In this document: positions 1 to 5,317 of the stretch, one piece after another
Position numbering within the stretch: position 1 is the first letter of the stretch
Layout: every line of letters begins with the position of its first letter
Assembly (NCBI GenBank): GCA_030690705.1
Contig: JAUYGE010000097.1
Span: 1-5,693 of the forward strand
Source: Dehalococcoidia bacterium
GTDB taxonomy: Bacteria > Chloroflexota > Dehalococcoidia > JAENJB01
Direction of reading: 5' to 3'
Length of the DNA stretch: 5,693 nucleotides
Position numbers and translations under genes: made by a program
The notes under the pieces: generated by a model
Told to the model about the DNA's origin: nothing
What the model saw: the letters and a program-made list of their open reading frames with translations, nothing else
Databases searched by the model: none

Positions 1-630
1 CGGGCCACCGGAAAGGGCCAGTACATCGACGTCTCCATTCAGGAGTGTGTCGCCGCCGGCCTGGACCACACCATGGTGCGCTATTTCTCAGAGGGCGTTG
101 TCTCGCGGCGGTCCCGATGGAATCGGGAGACGCGGGGCTTCCGCCTCTTTCCCTGCCGGGATGGCTATGTTCTCCTTTCCCTTTTCCAGGACTGGGAGGT
201 GCTGGTAGAGTGGCTGGACAGCGAGGGGATGGCAGGAGACCTGACCGACGAGAAGTGGAGAAGCCAGGAAACCCGCCTGGACGGCATGGCCCATGTCGCG
301 GAGGTGTTGGAGGAGTGGACGCGCTCTCACACCGCGGCGGAGCTGGTGGAGAAGGGACAACTGATGCGCTTCCCCTGGGCGAAAGCGGTCTCAGTCCCGG
401 AGCTGGTAGGTAACCCTCAGCTCAGAGACAGGGGCTTCTTCGTCCGGGTGGGCCACCCGGAGTTGGGGACCAGCTATGAGTATCCGGGCGCCACTTACTG
501 GCTGGAGCATGCTGCCACTCCTCCACGTCGCGCTCCGCTCATCGGAGAGGACAACCATGCCATCTACTGTGGAGATCTGGGTCTGTCGGAGGCCGAGCTG
601 GCTTCGCTACGGGAAAGAGGTGTAGTCTGA
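1..630 (+). CDS. CaiB/BaiF (class III) CoA-transferase, C-terminal part
   Basis: This is the 3' end of a gene that begins before the window; 209 residues remain, ending at TGA 628-630. The family moves coenzyme A from an acyl-CoA to a free acid in the cytoplasm through an aspartyl-CoA thioester. The visible part opens with GKGQYIDVSIQE, which lines up with GLGKHIDLSELE (residues 187-198) of the next gene, so roughly 180 residues, including the catalytic aspartate, lie off the left edge. Further family-like pieces are RGFRLFPCRDGYVLLS, the NPQLRDRGFF segment also found in the neighbour as DPQLQSRGFF, and the C-terminal PLIGEDNHAIYCGDLGLSEAE. It is a diverged paralogue of the downstream gene, on the same strand 92 bases away, so probably co-transcribed. 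The substrate is unknown. Family assignment is secure from the C-terminal domain and the paralogy; activity cannot be judged without the N-terminus. Confidence 0.88.
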   Translation, partial: RATGKGQYIDVSIQECVAAGLDHTMVRYFSEGVVSRRSRWNRETRGFRLFPCRDGYVLLSLFQDWEVLVEWLDSEGMAGDLTDEKWRSQETRLDGMAHVAEVLEEWTRSHTAAELVEKGQLMRFPWAKAVSVPELVGNPQLRDRGFFVRVGHPELGTSYEYPGATYWLEHAATPPRRAPLIGEDNHAIYCGDLGLSEAELASLRERGVV

Positions 631-642
631 TGACTGCGTGTA

Positions 643-687
643 GGGGCACGGCGAGGTCCCGCCGTCACATCGCGGGATGCCGTGCCC
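643..687. repeat. Palindromic stem-loop repeat between the two CoA-transferase genes
   Basis: GGGCACGGC (644-652) and GCCGTGCCC (679-687) are perfect 9-base inverted arms. Inside them TCCCGC (657-662) pairs perfectly with GCGGGA (672-677) around a 9-base loop. Four unpaired bases on the left and one on the right separate the two stems. There is no T run after it, so it is not a standard intrinsic terminator. It starts 13 bases after the first gene's stop and fills most of the gap. It resembles short TAGGGGC-type palindromic repeats dispersed in some Chloroflexota genomes (recalled, not checked). A processing or mRNA-stabilising hairpin inside an operon is the other reading. Confidence 0.7.
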
Positions 688-707
688 GAGTTCCAGGGTG
701 ATGGTGC

Positions 708-713
708 AGGAGA
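708..713 (+). promoter_or_regulatory. Ribosome binding site for the GTG start at 723
   Basis: AGGAGA lies 9 bases before GTG 723. An in-frame TGA at 699-701 closes the frame upstream, and no ATG or TTG in this frame lies between that stop and 723, so this site fixes the GTG as the start. Confidence 0.75.
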
Positions 714-722
714 CAGATTGCA

Positions 723-1910
723 GTGGGAACTGACAGCGTTCTGACAGGGATCCGCGTCCTCGACTTCGGCTGGGTGCTGGCGGCGCCCTATGCTACCAGA
801 CTGCTGGCCGACTATGGTGCCGAGGTTATCAAGGTGCAGCCCCTCTATGGAGTGGAGAGCGAAGACGCCTTCTCCCGCGGCTATTTCAACACCTGGAACC
901 GCAATAAGCTGGGCATCACCCTGAACATGGCCTGTGCCGAGGGGAGAGATCTGGCCCTGAAGCTGACGGCGCTGAGTGACGTGGTGGTCGAGAACTTCTC
1001 TCCCCGGGTGATGGAAAACTGGGGGCTGGGCTATGAGCAACTGCGCGAGGTCAAGCCCGACATCATCCTGCTCAGTATGTCCGTCATGGGGCGTAGCGGG
1101 CCGTGGCGGGACAGGAGCGGGTTCGGGCCCACGGTACACGCCGCCAGCGGGCTCACCCACCTCACCGGCTTCCCGGGGAGAGCCCCCTCCGGCCCCGGTT
1201 TCTCTTATGCTGACCACGTTGCTGGTCTCTTCGGCGCCATGGCCGTCCTGGAGGCGCTGGAGCATCGCCGCCTCACCGGCCTGGGAAAGCATATCGACCT
1301 CTCCGAATTGGAGGCTACGGTCTCGCTTCTGGATACTGCTGTCCTCGACTACACTGTGAACGGTCGGGAGGCTGCGCCTTCGGGCAATCGCTCTTTGCAC
1401 CGCCCCGCCGCTCCTCACGGCGTCTATCCCTGCCGGGGGGAGGACCGCTGGTGCGCCATCGCCGTATTCACAGATGAGGAGTGGCTGGCCCTCCGCCGGG
1501 TCATGGGGGAGCCCCCGTGGGCCGGAACCGACAGGTTCGCCACACTGGATAGCCGCTTACGAAATATCGATGAACTGGACCGCCTCATGGGCGAGTGGAC
1601 AGGGCAACACTCTGCGGAAGAGGTCATGACCCTGCTGCAGGAGGCTGGAGTCGCCGCCGGCGTGGTGCAGGATGCCTCGGACCTGGCCCGGGACCCTCAG
1701 CTTCAGTCGAGGGGGTTCTTCATCACGCTGGACCAACCCGGCGCCGGGTTGGCGACCATGGACGGCGCACCGATGAAGCTCTCGGAGAGCCCCGCCGCCT
1801 TCCGCCGGGCGGCCCCTCTGCCAGGGCAGGATAACGACTATATCTTCGGGCAGCTACTGGGGTTGGGTGAAGAGGAGAGGGAACGGATGAGAAAGGAAGG
1901 GGTTATCTAG
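723..1910 (+). CDS. CaiB/BaiF (class III) CoA-transferase, complete
   Basis: A complete 395-residue cytosolic CoA-transferase, normal length for the family, predicted to exchange CoA between an acyl-CoA and a carboxylic acid. Visible family elements in order: the N-terminal Rossmann-type opening GIRVLDFGWVLAAPYATRLLA (9-29) running into YGAEVIKVQ (31-39); NRNKLGITLNM (59-69); SDVVVENFSP (85-94); YADHVAGLFGAMAVLEAL (162-179), where Asp164 matches the catalytic aspartate that forms the enzyme-CoA thioester; GLGKHIDLSELE (187-198); and GNRSLHRPAAPHGVYPC (221-237) entering the small domain. The start is GTG with AGGAGA 9 bases upstream. It follows a partial paralogue on the same strand and probably shares its transcript. 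It could be a homodimer, or one subunit of a heteromeric transferase with that paralogue, as in BbsEF-type enzymes. The substrate is not predictable; no dehydrogenase, hydratase or ligase gene is in view to hint at a pathway. Confidence 0.93.
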   Translation: MGTDSVLTGIRVLDFGWVLAAPYATRLLADYGAEVIKVQPLYGVESEDAFSRGYFNTWNRNKLGITLNMACAEGRDLALKLTALSDVVVENFSPRVMENWGLGYEQLREVKPDIILLSMSVMGRSGPWRDRSGFGPTVHAASGLTHLTGFPGRAPSGPGFSYADHVAGLFGAMAVLEALEHRRLTGLGKHIDLSELEATVSLLDTAVLDYTVNGREAAPSGNRSLHRPAAPHGVYPCRGEDRWCAIAVFTDEEWLALRRVMGEPPWAGTDRFATLDSRLRNIDELDRLMGEWTGQHSAEEVMTLLQEAGVAAGVVQDASDLARDPQLQSRGFFITLDQPGAGLATMDGAPMKLSESPAAFRRAAPLPGQDNDYIFGQLLGLGEEERERMRKEGVI

Positions 1911-1920
1911 TCAACGGAAC

Positions 1921-1960
1921 TGTCATTGCGACCCTGAACGAAGTGAAGGGGAAGCAATCT
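1921..1960. repeat. Half copy of the GTCATTGCGA palindromic repeat at a convergent gene junction
   Basis: TGTCATTGCGA starts at 1921 and GAAGCAATCT ends at 1960, matching the left arm of the two complete copies at 2887-2973 and 5131-5209. The middle differs (CCCTGAACGAAGTGAAGGG), and no right arm (GGATTGC...GCAATGAC) follows. It fills half of the 78-base gap between the convergent CoA-transferase and pabC-like genes. A weak hairpin, GGCC 1966-1969 with GGCC 1975-1978, lies just beyond but lacks a T run, so no confident terminator can be named for either gene. Confidence 0.7.
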
Positions 1961-1988
1961 CACACGGCCTCTCTGGCCAATAGAGTAG

Positions 1989-2870
1989 CTATTCCTGTGT
2001 AGACGTGGCCGCCTTGCTCATCTCCGCTTTCACCAGGGCCGCATAGGCCTCGCTGAGTCTCTGGGTCAGAGTTCCGGGTCGGCTGGCGCCGATGGGCTTG
2101 CCTTCCACCTCGACCAGTGGCAGGACCTCGACCAGTGAGCTGGTGAGAAAGGCCTCGTCCGCCGCCGCCAGATCCTCTGGCGATACCTCCCTCTCGACCA
2201 CCTCCAGGTTCTCTGCCCGGGCGACCTCAATGACTGCTTCGCGGGTAATTCCCGCCAGGATGCCGCTGGCCAGCGACGGCGTTATCAGAGTGTCTCCCGA
2301 GACCAGGAAGATGTTGCTGGTGCTGCCCTCGCAGAGCCTGCCCTGCTCGTTCAGAAACAGCGCCTCGTCGGCGCCTTTCGCCTCCGCCTCCCGCCTGGCC
2401 ATGAGGTTGTCCAGATAGTTCGTCGTTTTCAGCCGCGCCGGCAGCGAGCGGTTGTTGTGGCGCAGGGCGGAGAAGACGGCCCTCGCTCCGCCCACGTGCA
2501 GCGCCTGGTCAGGAACATACTGGCTGGCGGTGATGAAGGTGGTGGGTGCGGAGGCAGGAGGCTGAGGGGTGGCCTCGCCCTCCCCGGCGGACATGGTGAT
2601 GCGGAGACGGGCCTCCTGGAGGCTATTGCTACTCAGGACGTGGTGACAGGCTGCCTGAAGCTGCCCGGCGGTGAGATTGGGGGAAAGGCCGATTATGGCG
2701 GCGCCCCGCAAGAGGCGGGCGATATGCCGGTCAAGCCTGAAAGGGAAACCTGAGTAGGCGCGGACCGTTTCGAACAGCCCGAAGCCGTAGAGGAAGCCGT
2801 GGTCGAAGGGGGATATCCTGGCCTGGGAACGGGGCAGCAGCGAGCCGTTGAGGAAGACCAGTTGCTCCAA
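1989..2870 (-). CDS. pabC: Class IV PLP aminotransferase-fold enzyme, probable aminodeoxychorismate lyase
   Basis: A 293-residue fold-type IV PLP enzyme. In the proposed role it splits 4-amino-4-deoxychorismate into p-aminobenzoate and pyruvate, the last PABA step of folate synthesis. Visible features: LNGSLLPRSQARISPFDHGF (7-26) followed by LYGFGLFETVR (27-37), the classic N-terminus; Lys148 in ARLKTTNYLDN, the expected PLP Schiff-base lysine; EGSTSNIF (181-188), cofactor carboxylate and phosphate contacts; LAGITR (205-210); and FLTSS (241-245). The family also holds branched-chain and D-amino-acid aminotransferases, which sequence alone separates poorly. The lyase call rests mainly on position directly downstream of pabB and pabA. 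The start is TTG (2870-2868): an in-frame TGA lies two codons upstream, and the N-terminus fits the family there. The SD is poor (GGGGG at 2878-2882, 7 bases away). A 116-base gap containing a repeat separates it from pabA. Confidence 0.85.
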   Translation of the reverse strand: MEQLVFLNGSLLPRSQARISPFDHGFLYGFGLFETVRAYSGFPFRLDRHIARLLRGAAIIGLSPNLTAGQLQAACHHVLSSNSLQEARLRITMSAGEGEATPQPPASAPTTFITASQYVPDQALHVGGARAVFSALRHNNRSLPARLKTTNYLDNLMARREAEAKGADEALFLNEQGRLCEGSTSNIFLVSGDTLITPSLASGILAGITREAVIEVARAENLEVVEREVSPEDLAAADEAFLTSSLVEVLPLVEVEGKPIGASRPGTLTQRLSEAYAALVKAEMSKAATSTQE

Positions 2871-2886
2871 GAGTCAACCCCCGCTG

Positions 2887-2973
2887 GTCATTGCGAGTCC
2901 CGACAGAATCGGGACGAAGCAATCCGTCGCTCGTTGACCGGGGTACGGATTGCTTCGCTTCGCTCGCAATGAC
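2887..2973. repeat. Complete palindromic repeat (GTCATTGCGAG...CTCGCAATGAC) between pabA and pabC
   Basis: An 87-base element bounded by perfect 11-base inverted ends, GTCATTGCGAG (2887-2897) and CTCGCAATGAC (2963-2973). An inner pair, CGAAGCAATCCGT (2915-2927) and ACGGATTGCTTCG (2945-2957), is perfect over 13 bases. The left arm also carries its own hairpin, TCCCGA (2898-2903) with TCGGGA (2909-2914), so folded RNA or DNA would form a main stem with a side arm. It contains no protein-coding gene; short frames through it give peptides of the FASLAMT/HCERSEAI type, known as artefacts. It lies inside the pab gene run and could be a mobile MITE-like or REP-like sequence, or affect pabC transcript levels. 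Confidence 0.85.
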
Positions 2974-2986
2974 ACGAGTGCAGACC

Positions 2987-3589
2987 TCACTGCCCTTTTT
3001 TCTTGGGGGATTTCCACCTAGCCTGGCTGAGATTAAGGAAGTTCCTCAGGAGGTCGTGTCCCACCTCGGTCAGGATGGACTCGGGATGAAACTGCACCCC
3101 TTCCACCACCAACTCCTTGTGCCGCACTCCCATGATCTCGCCCTTGTCGCTCCTGGCGGTAATCTCCAGGCAATCGGGCACAGTATCGAGCTTGACAATG
3201 AGTGAGTGATAGCGCGTGGCCGGGAAGGGGTTGCGCACCTCGTGGTAGATGGTCTTGCCATCGTGGTATATCAGAGAGGTCTTGCCGTGCACCGGCATGG
3301 CGGCGCGGACAACGTGGCCCCCGTAGACATGGCCGATGCACTGGTGGCCGAGGCAGACGCCCAGGAGGGGGATTCGGCCGCCGAAGTGCCGCACCACATC
3401 GTTGGAAATGCCGGCCTCGAGGGGGGTACAGGGGCCGGGGGAGATGATGATGTGGCTGGGGGCCATCTGTTCGATTTCTTCGATGGTGGTCTTGTCGTTG
3501 CGTCGCACCTCCGGCTCCCATCCCAGCTCGCCGACGTACTGGGCCAGGTTGTAGACGAAGGAGTCGTAGTTGTCGATGATGAGAATCAT
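2987..3589 (-). CDS. pabA: Aminodeoxychorismate synthase glutamine amidotransferase subunit (PabA/TrpG type)
   Basis: A 200-residue class I glutamine amidotransferase that releases ammonia from glutamine and channels it to the chorismate-binding partner encoded just upstream. Motifs: MILIIDNYDSFVYNLAQY (1-18); SPGPCTP (50-56, oxyanion region); GVCLGHQ (77-83) with nucleophile Cys79; ATRYHSLIV (124-132); GVQFHPES (164-171) with His168 and Glu170 completing the triad. All catalytic residues are present. The ATG start overlaps the pabB stop as ATGA, a sign of translational coupling, with GGTGG/GGAAG upstream as SD. PabA and TrpG are nearly alike in sequence; the coupling to a PabB with the PIKGT motif favours PabA. 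It could also serve anthranilate synthase, as in bacilli, if no separate trpG exists. The C-terminus ends in a short lysine-rich tail, SPKKKGQ, beyond the usual end of the fold. Confidence 0.94.
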   Translation of the reverse strand: MILIIDNYDSFVYNLAQYVGELGWEPEVRRNDKTTIEEIEQMAPSHIIISPGPCTPLEAGISNDVVRHFGGRIPLLGVCLGHQCIGHVYGGHVVRAAMPVHGKTSLIYHDGKTIYHEVRNPFPATRYHSLIVKLDTVPDCLEITARSDKGEIMGVRHKELVVEGVQFHPESILTEVGHDLLRNFLNLSQARWKSPKKKGQ

Positions 3590-5031
3590 GCCGCTTCCAC
3601 CATCACCGCCGGCGATATCTGGAGGGCCTGGATAAGGGCCCGAGCCTTGTCCAGGGTTTCTTCGTATTCGGCCTCGGGCCGGGAGTCGAAGACTATGCCG
3701 CCGCCGGCGTGGAAGTAGGCCCGCTTGTCCTTTATCACAAAGGTGCGGATGGCGATGTTGAGGTCCATCTCGCCGCTGAAGCTAAGGTAGCCGATGGCGC
3801 CGGTGTATATGCCCCGCCGCGTTGGCTCCAGCTCGTCGATAATCTCCATCGCTCTCACCTTGGGGGCCCCGGTGATGGATCCCCCGGGGAAGGTGGCCTT
3901 GAGCAGGTCATGGCGTGTCTTGCCCGGGTTAAGCTGTCCGACAATTGTGGAGGTGAGGTGGAAGACGGTGGGGAAGGTCTCCAGGGCGGCCATCTCGGCC
4001 ACCTTCACCGAGCCGAAGCGGCACACCCGGCCCAGGTCGTTGCGCTCCAGGTCCACGATCATCATGTGCTCCGCCCGGTCCTTGACGCTGTGGACTAGCT
4101 CGCCGGCCAGGAAGGAGTCCTTGGCCTGGCTCTTGCCTCTGGGCCTGGTCCCCTTTATCGGGCGGGTCTCCACGCTGCCGTGTTGTAGCTTGAGGAAGCG
4201 TTCCGGCGAGGCGCTGACCACGCTTACCTCGTCGAAGTTCAAGTAGCAAGCGAATGGGGCGGGGTTGATCCTCCTTAAGCGCAGGAACAGCTCATACGGC
4301 GGAATGGGCAGGTCCGCTTCGAGCCGCTGCGAGAGATTGACCTGGAAGATATCGCCGGCGCAGATATACTCCCTGGCTTTCTCCACCGCCTCAAGATAGC
4401 TGCGATGGCTGAAGTTGGAGCACAGGGAGACGGCTTCTCGTCCAGTCTGCGCGGTCGCCTCTTCGAGATTCCATCCCGGCTGCCCCAGAATGGCCTTCAC
4501 CTCCTCCAGTCTCTGCTTGGCGCGTTCCTGTCTTTGTCGTTCCTCTATCTCCGGGAATCCGGTGGAGATGAGGTAGGCCTTGCCGGTCCAGTGGTCGAAA
4601 GCCACTACCGTGTCATAGAAGGCGAGGTAGGCTTCGGGGAGTCCCAGGTCGTCTCTCGTGGTGCACGGCAGCTTCTCGACGAAGTGGCAGAGGTCGTAGC
4701 TCAGGTAGCCTACCGCCCCGCCGGCGAAGGGGATGGGGGTTGTAGCGGGAAGGAGAGAGTACTTGTTCAGCAGGTCTTCGAGGACCCGGAAGGGGTCGCC
4801 GGAGAGGCTTTGTTGTTCCTTCCCCTGAAACAGCGTTATGTCCCTCCCGCGGCTTTTCATAATCAGGAAGGGGTCGCTTCCCATGAAAGAATAGCGCCCC
4901 AACTCGCTTGCCGGGGAGGGCGTCATCCCGCTGTCCAGGAAGAAGCTGTAATGCCTCTCACGGAATAGCTCGAAGATGGCAGGGGCATTGAGGTGGCCGG
5001 GGAGTTCTTCAACCAGGGGATAGCCTGCCAA
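3586..5031 (-). CDS. pabB: Aminodeoxychorismate synthase component I (chorismate-binding subunit)
   Basis: A 481-residue enzyme that converts chorismate plus ammonia to 4-amino-4-deoxychorismate, with ammonia supplied by the adjacent PabA. The N-terminal domain (about 5-150) includes YSFFLDSG (28-35) and GRYSFMG (45-51). The chorismate-binding domain (about 205-465) shows GDIFQVNLSQR (226-236), SASPERFL (273-280), PIKGTRPRG (291-299), MIVDLERNDLGR (324-335), FPGGSITGAPK (381-391), GAIGYLS (411-417) and GGGIVFDSRPEAEYEE (443-458). Lys293 in PIKGT is the nucleophile position of PabB enzymes; TrpE has alanine there, and QVNLSQ also leans to PabB. This makes the PabB call firmer than usual. The start is TTG (5031-5029) with GAGAGG at 5047-5042; no ATG, GTG or other TTG occurs in frame back to the TGA at 5085-5083. 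It is the first gene of the pab run, divergent from the thymidylate synthase-like gene. Confidence 0.95.
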   Translation of the reverse strand: MAGYPLVEELPGHLNAPAIFELFRERHYSFFLDSGMTPSPASELGRYSFMGSDPFLIMKSRGRDITLFQGKEQQSLSGDPFRVLEDLLNKYSLLPATTPIPFAGGAVGYLSYDLCHFVEKLPCTTRDDLGLPEAYLAFYDTVVAFDHWTGKAYLISTGFPEIEERQRQERAKQRLEEVKAILGQPGWNLEEATAQTGREAVSLCSNFSHRSYLEAVEKAREYICAGDIFQVNLSQRLEADLPIPPYELFLRLRRINPAPFACYLNFDEVSVVSASPERFLKLQHGSVETRPIKGTRPRGKSQAKDSFLAGELVHSVKDRAEHMMIVDLERNDLGRVCRFGSVKVAEMAALETFPTVFHLTSTIVGQLNPGKTRHDLLKATFPGGSITGAPKVRAMEIIDELEPTRRGIYTGAIGYLSFSGEMDLNIAIRTFVIKDKRAYFHAGGGIVFDSRPEAEYEETLDKARALIQALQISPAVMVEAA

Positions 5032-5041
5032 TTTCTGAAAG

Positions 5042-5047
5042 CCTCTC
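5042..5047 (-). promoter_or_regulatory. Ribosome binding site supporting the TTG start of pabB
   Basis: Read on the - strand, GAGAGG ends 10 bases before TTG 5031-5029. This is a moderate match to the Shine-Dalgarno consensus at slightly long spacing. It is the best site near the only usable start codon in this frame. Confidence 0.5.
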
Positions 5048-5084
5048 GGAAATTTCGCTTCTGGGCGGATTAACGAGTGAAATC

Positions 5085-5113
5085 ACTTTACCATAAACAG
5101 GTAGAAATGGGAA
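5085..5113 (-). promoter_or_regulatory. Possible sigma-70-like promoter for pabB
   Basis: On the - strand, TTCCCA (5113-5108, 4 of 6 matches to TTGACA) and TAAAGT (5090-5085, 4 of 6 matches to TATAAT) are separated by exactly 17 bases. Transcription would start near 5078 and leave a leader of about 45 bases before the TTG. A short palindrome, AGTGA-AA-TCACT (5076-5087), overlaps the -10 and start region. Consensus matches are modest, so this is a proposal only. Confidence 0.35.
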
Positions 5114-5130
5114 GTGGAGACGGGCGCTGC

Positions 5131-5209
5131 TGTCATTGCGAGGAACGTAGTGACGAAGCAATCCGTCGGGGACGGGGGGACGGATTGCTTCGCTTCGCTC
5201 GCAATGACA
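5131..5209. repeat. Complete palindromic repeat (TGTCATTGCGAG...CTCGCAATGACA) in the divergent intergenic region
   Basis: A 79-base element with perfect 12-base inverted ends, TGTCATTGCGAG (5131-5142) and CTCGCAATGACA (5198-5209). Perfect 14-base inner arms, CGAAGCAATCCGTC (5154-5167) and GACGGATTGCTTCG (5179-5192), surround an 11-base G-rich loop. Ends and inner arms match the copy at 2887-2973; the left spacer differs (GAACGTAGTGA here, a small hairpin there). It sits between pabB and the thymidylate synthase-like gene, upstream of the proposed pabB promoter. Short frames through it (CHCEERSDEAI, HCERSEAI) are repeat artefacts. Confidence 0.85.
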
Positions 5210-5266
5210 GACCAAGAGGCATCGGGTTTCGCGCCAGCAAGGAGTGCAAAGAGGGAAGACTTTAGC

Positions 5267-5272
5267 TAAAAT
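5267..5272 (+). promoter_or_regulatory. Possible -10 element for the thymidylate synthase-like gene
   Basis: TAAAAT lies 45 bases before ATG 5318 in the AT-richest stretch between the repeat and the gene. The expected -35 position (5244-5249, GTGCAA) matches the consensus at only 3 of 6 bases, and there is no extended -10 TG. This is weak support. Confidence 0.22.
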
Positions 5273-5306
5273 AGGCCGTCAGAGGAAAGCCCCTTCTTGT
5301 GATGGT

Positions 5307-5312
5307 AAGGAG
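5307..5312 (+). promoter_or_regulatory. Ribosome binding site for the gene starting at 5318
   Basis: AAGGAG, a near-consensus Shine-Dalgarno sequence, lies 5 bases before ATG 5318-5320 and fixes the start of the edge-truncated gene. Confidence 0.75.
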
Positions 5313-5317
5313 CATAA

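Noticed and set aside
564..1418. Long 284-residue open frame on the - strand
   Set aside because: It lies antisense to the CaiB/BaiF coding sequences, has no recognisable motifs, and is explained by GC-rich codon bias in the real + strand genes.
2990..3001. A-rich run near the pabA 3' end as a programmed frameshift site
   Set aside because: The AAAAAAG heptamer is out of phase with the reading frame for a -1 slip and lies only a few codons before the stop, so a shift would change only the tail.
2891..3205. + strand frame starting inside the repeat (FASLAMT peptide)
   Set aside because: Begins in the repeat and continues antisense to pabA; no independent support.
3206..3718. 170-residue + strand frame opposite pabA and the end of pabB
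   Set aside because: Low-complexity Gly/Val/Asp-rich shadow of genes with all catalytic motifs on the other strand.
4405..4968. 187-residue + strand frame opposite pabB
   Set aside because: Antisense shadow of the conserved PabB N-terminal domain; no family features or convincing ribosome binding site.
2887..5209. Repeat copies as a CRISPR array or composite transposon ends
   Set aside because: Copies are over 2 kb apart, palindromic, with real metabolic genes between them and no spacers, cas genes or transposase.
5009..5265. Small frames on both strands through 5131-5209 (peptides with CHCERSEAI / HCEERSDEAI)
   Set aside because: These peptides are translations of the palindromic repeat, a known source of spurious protein predictions.
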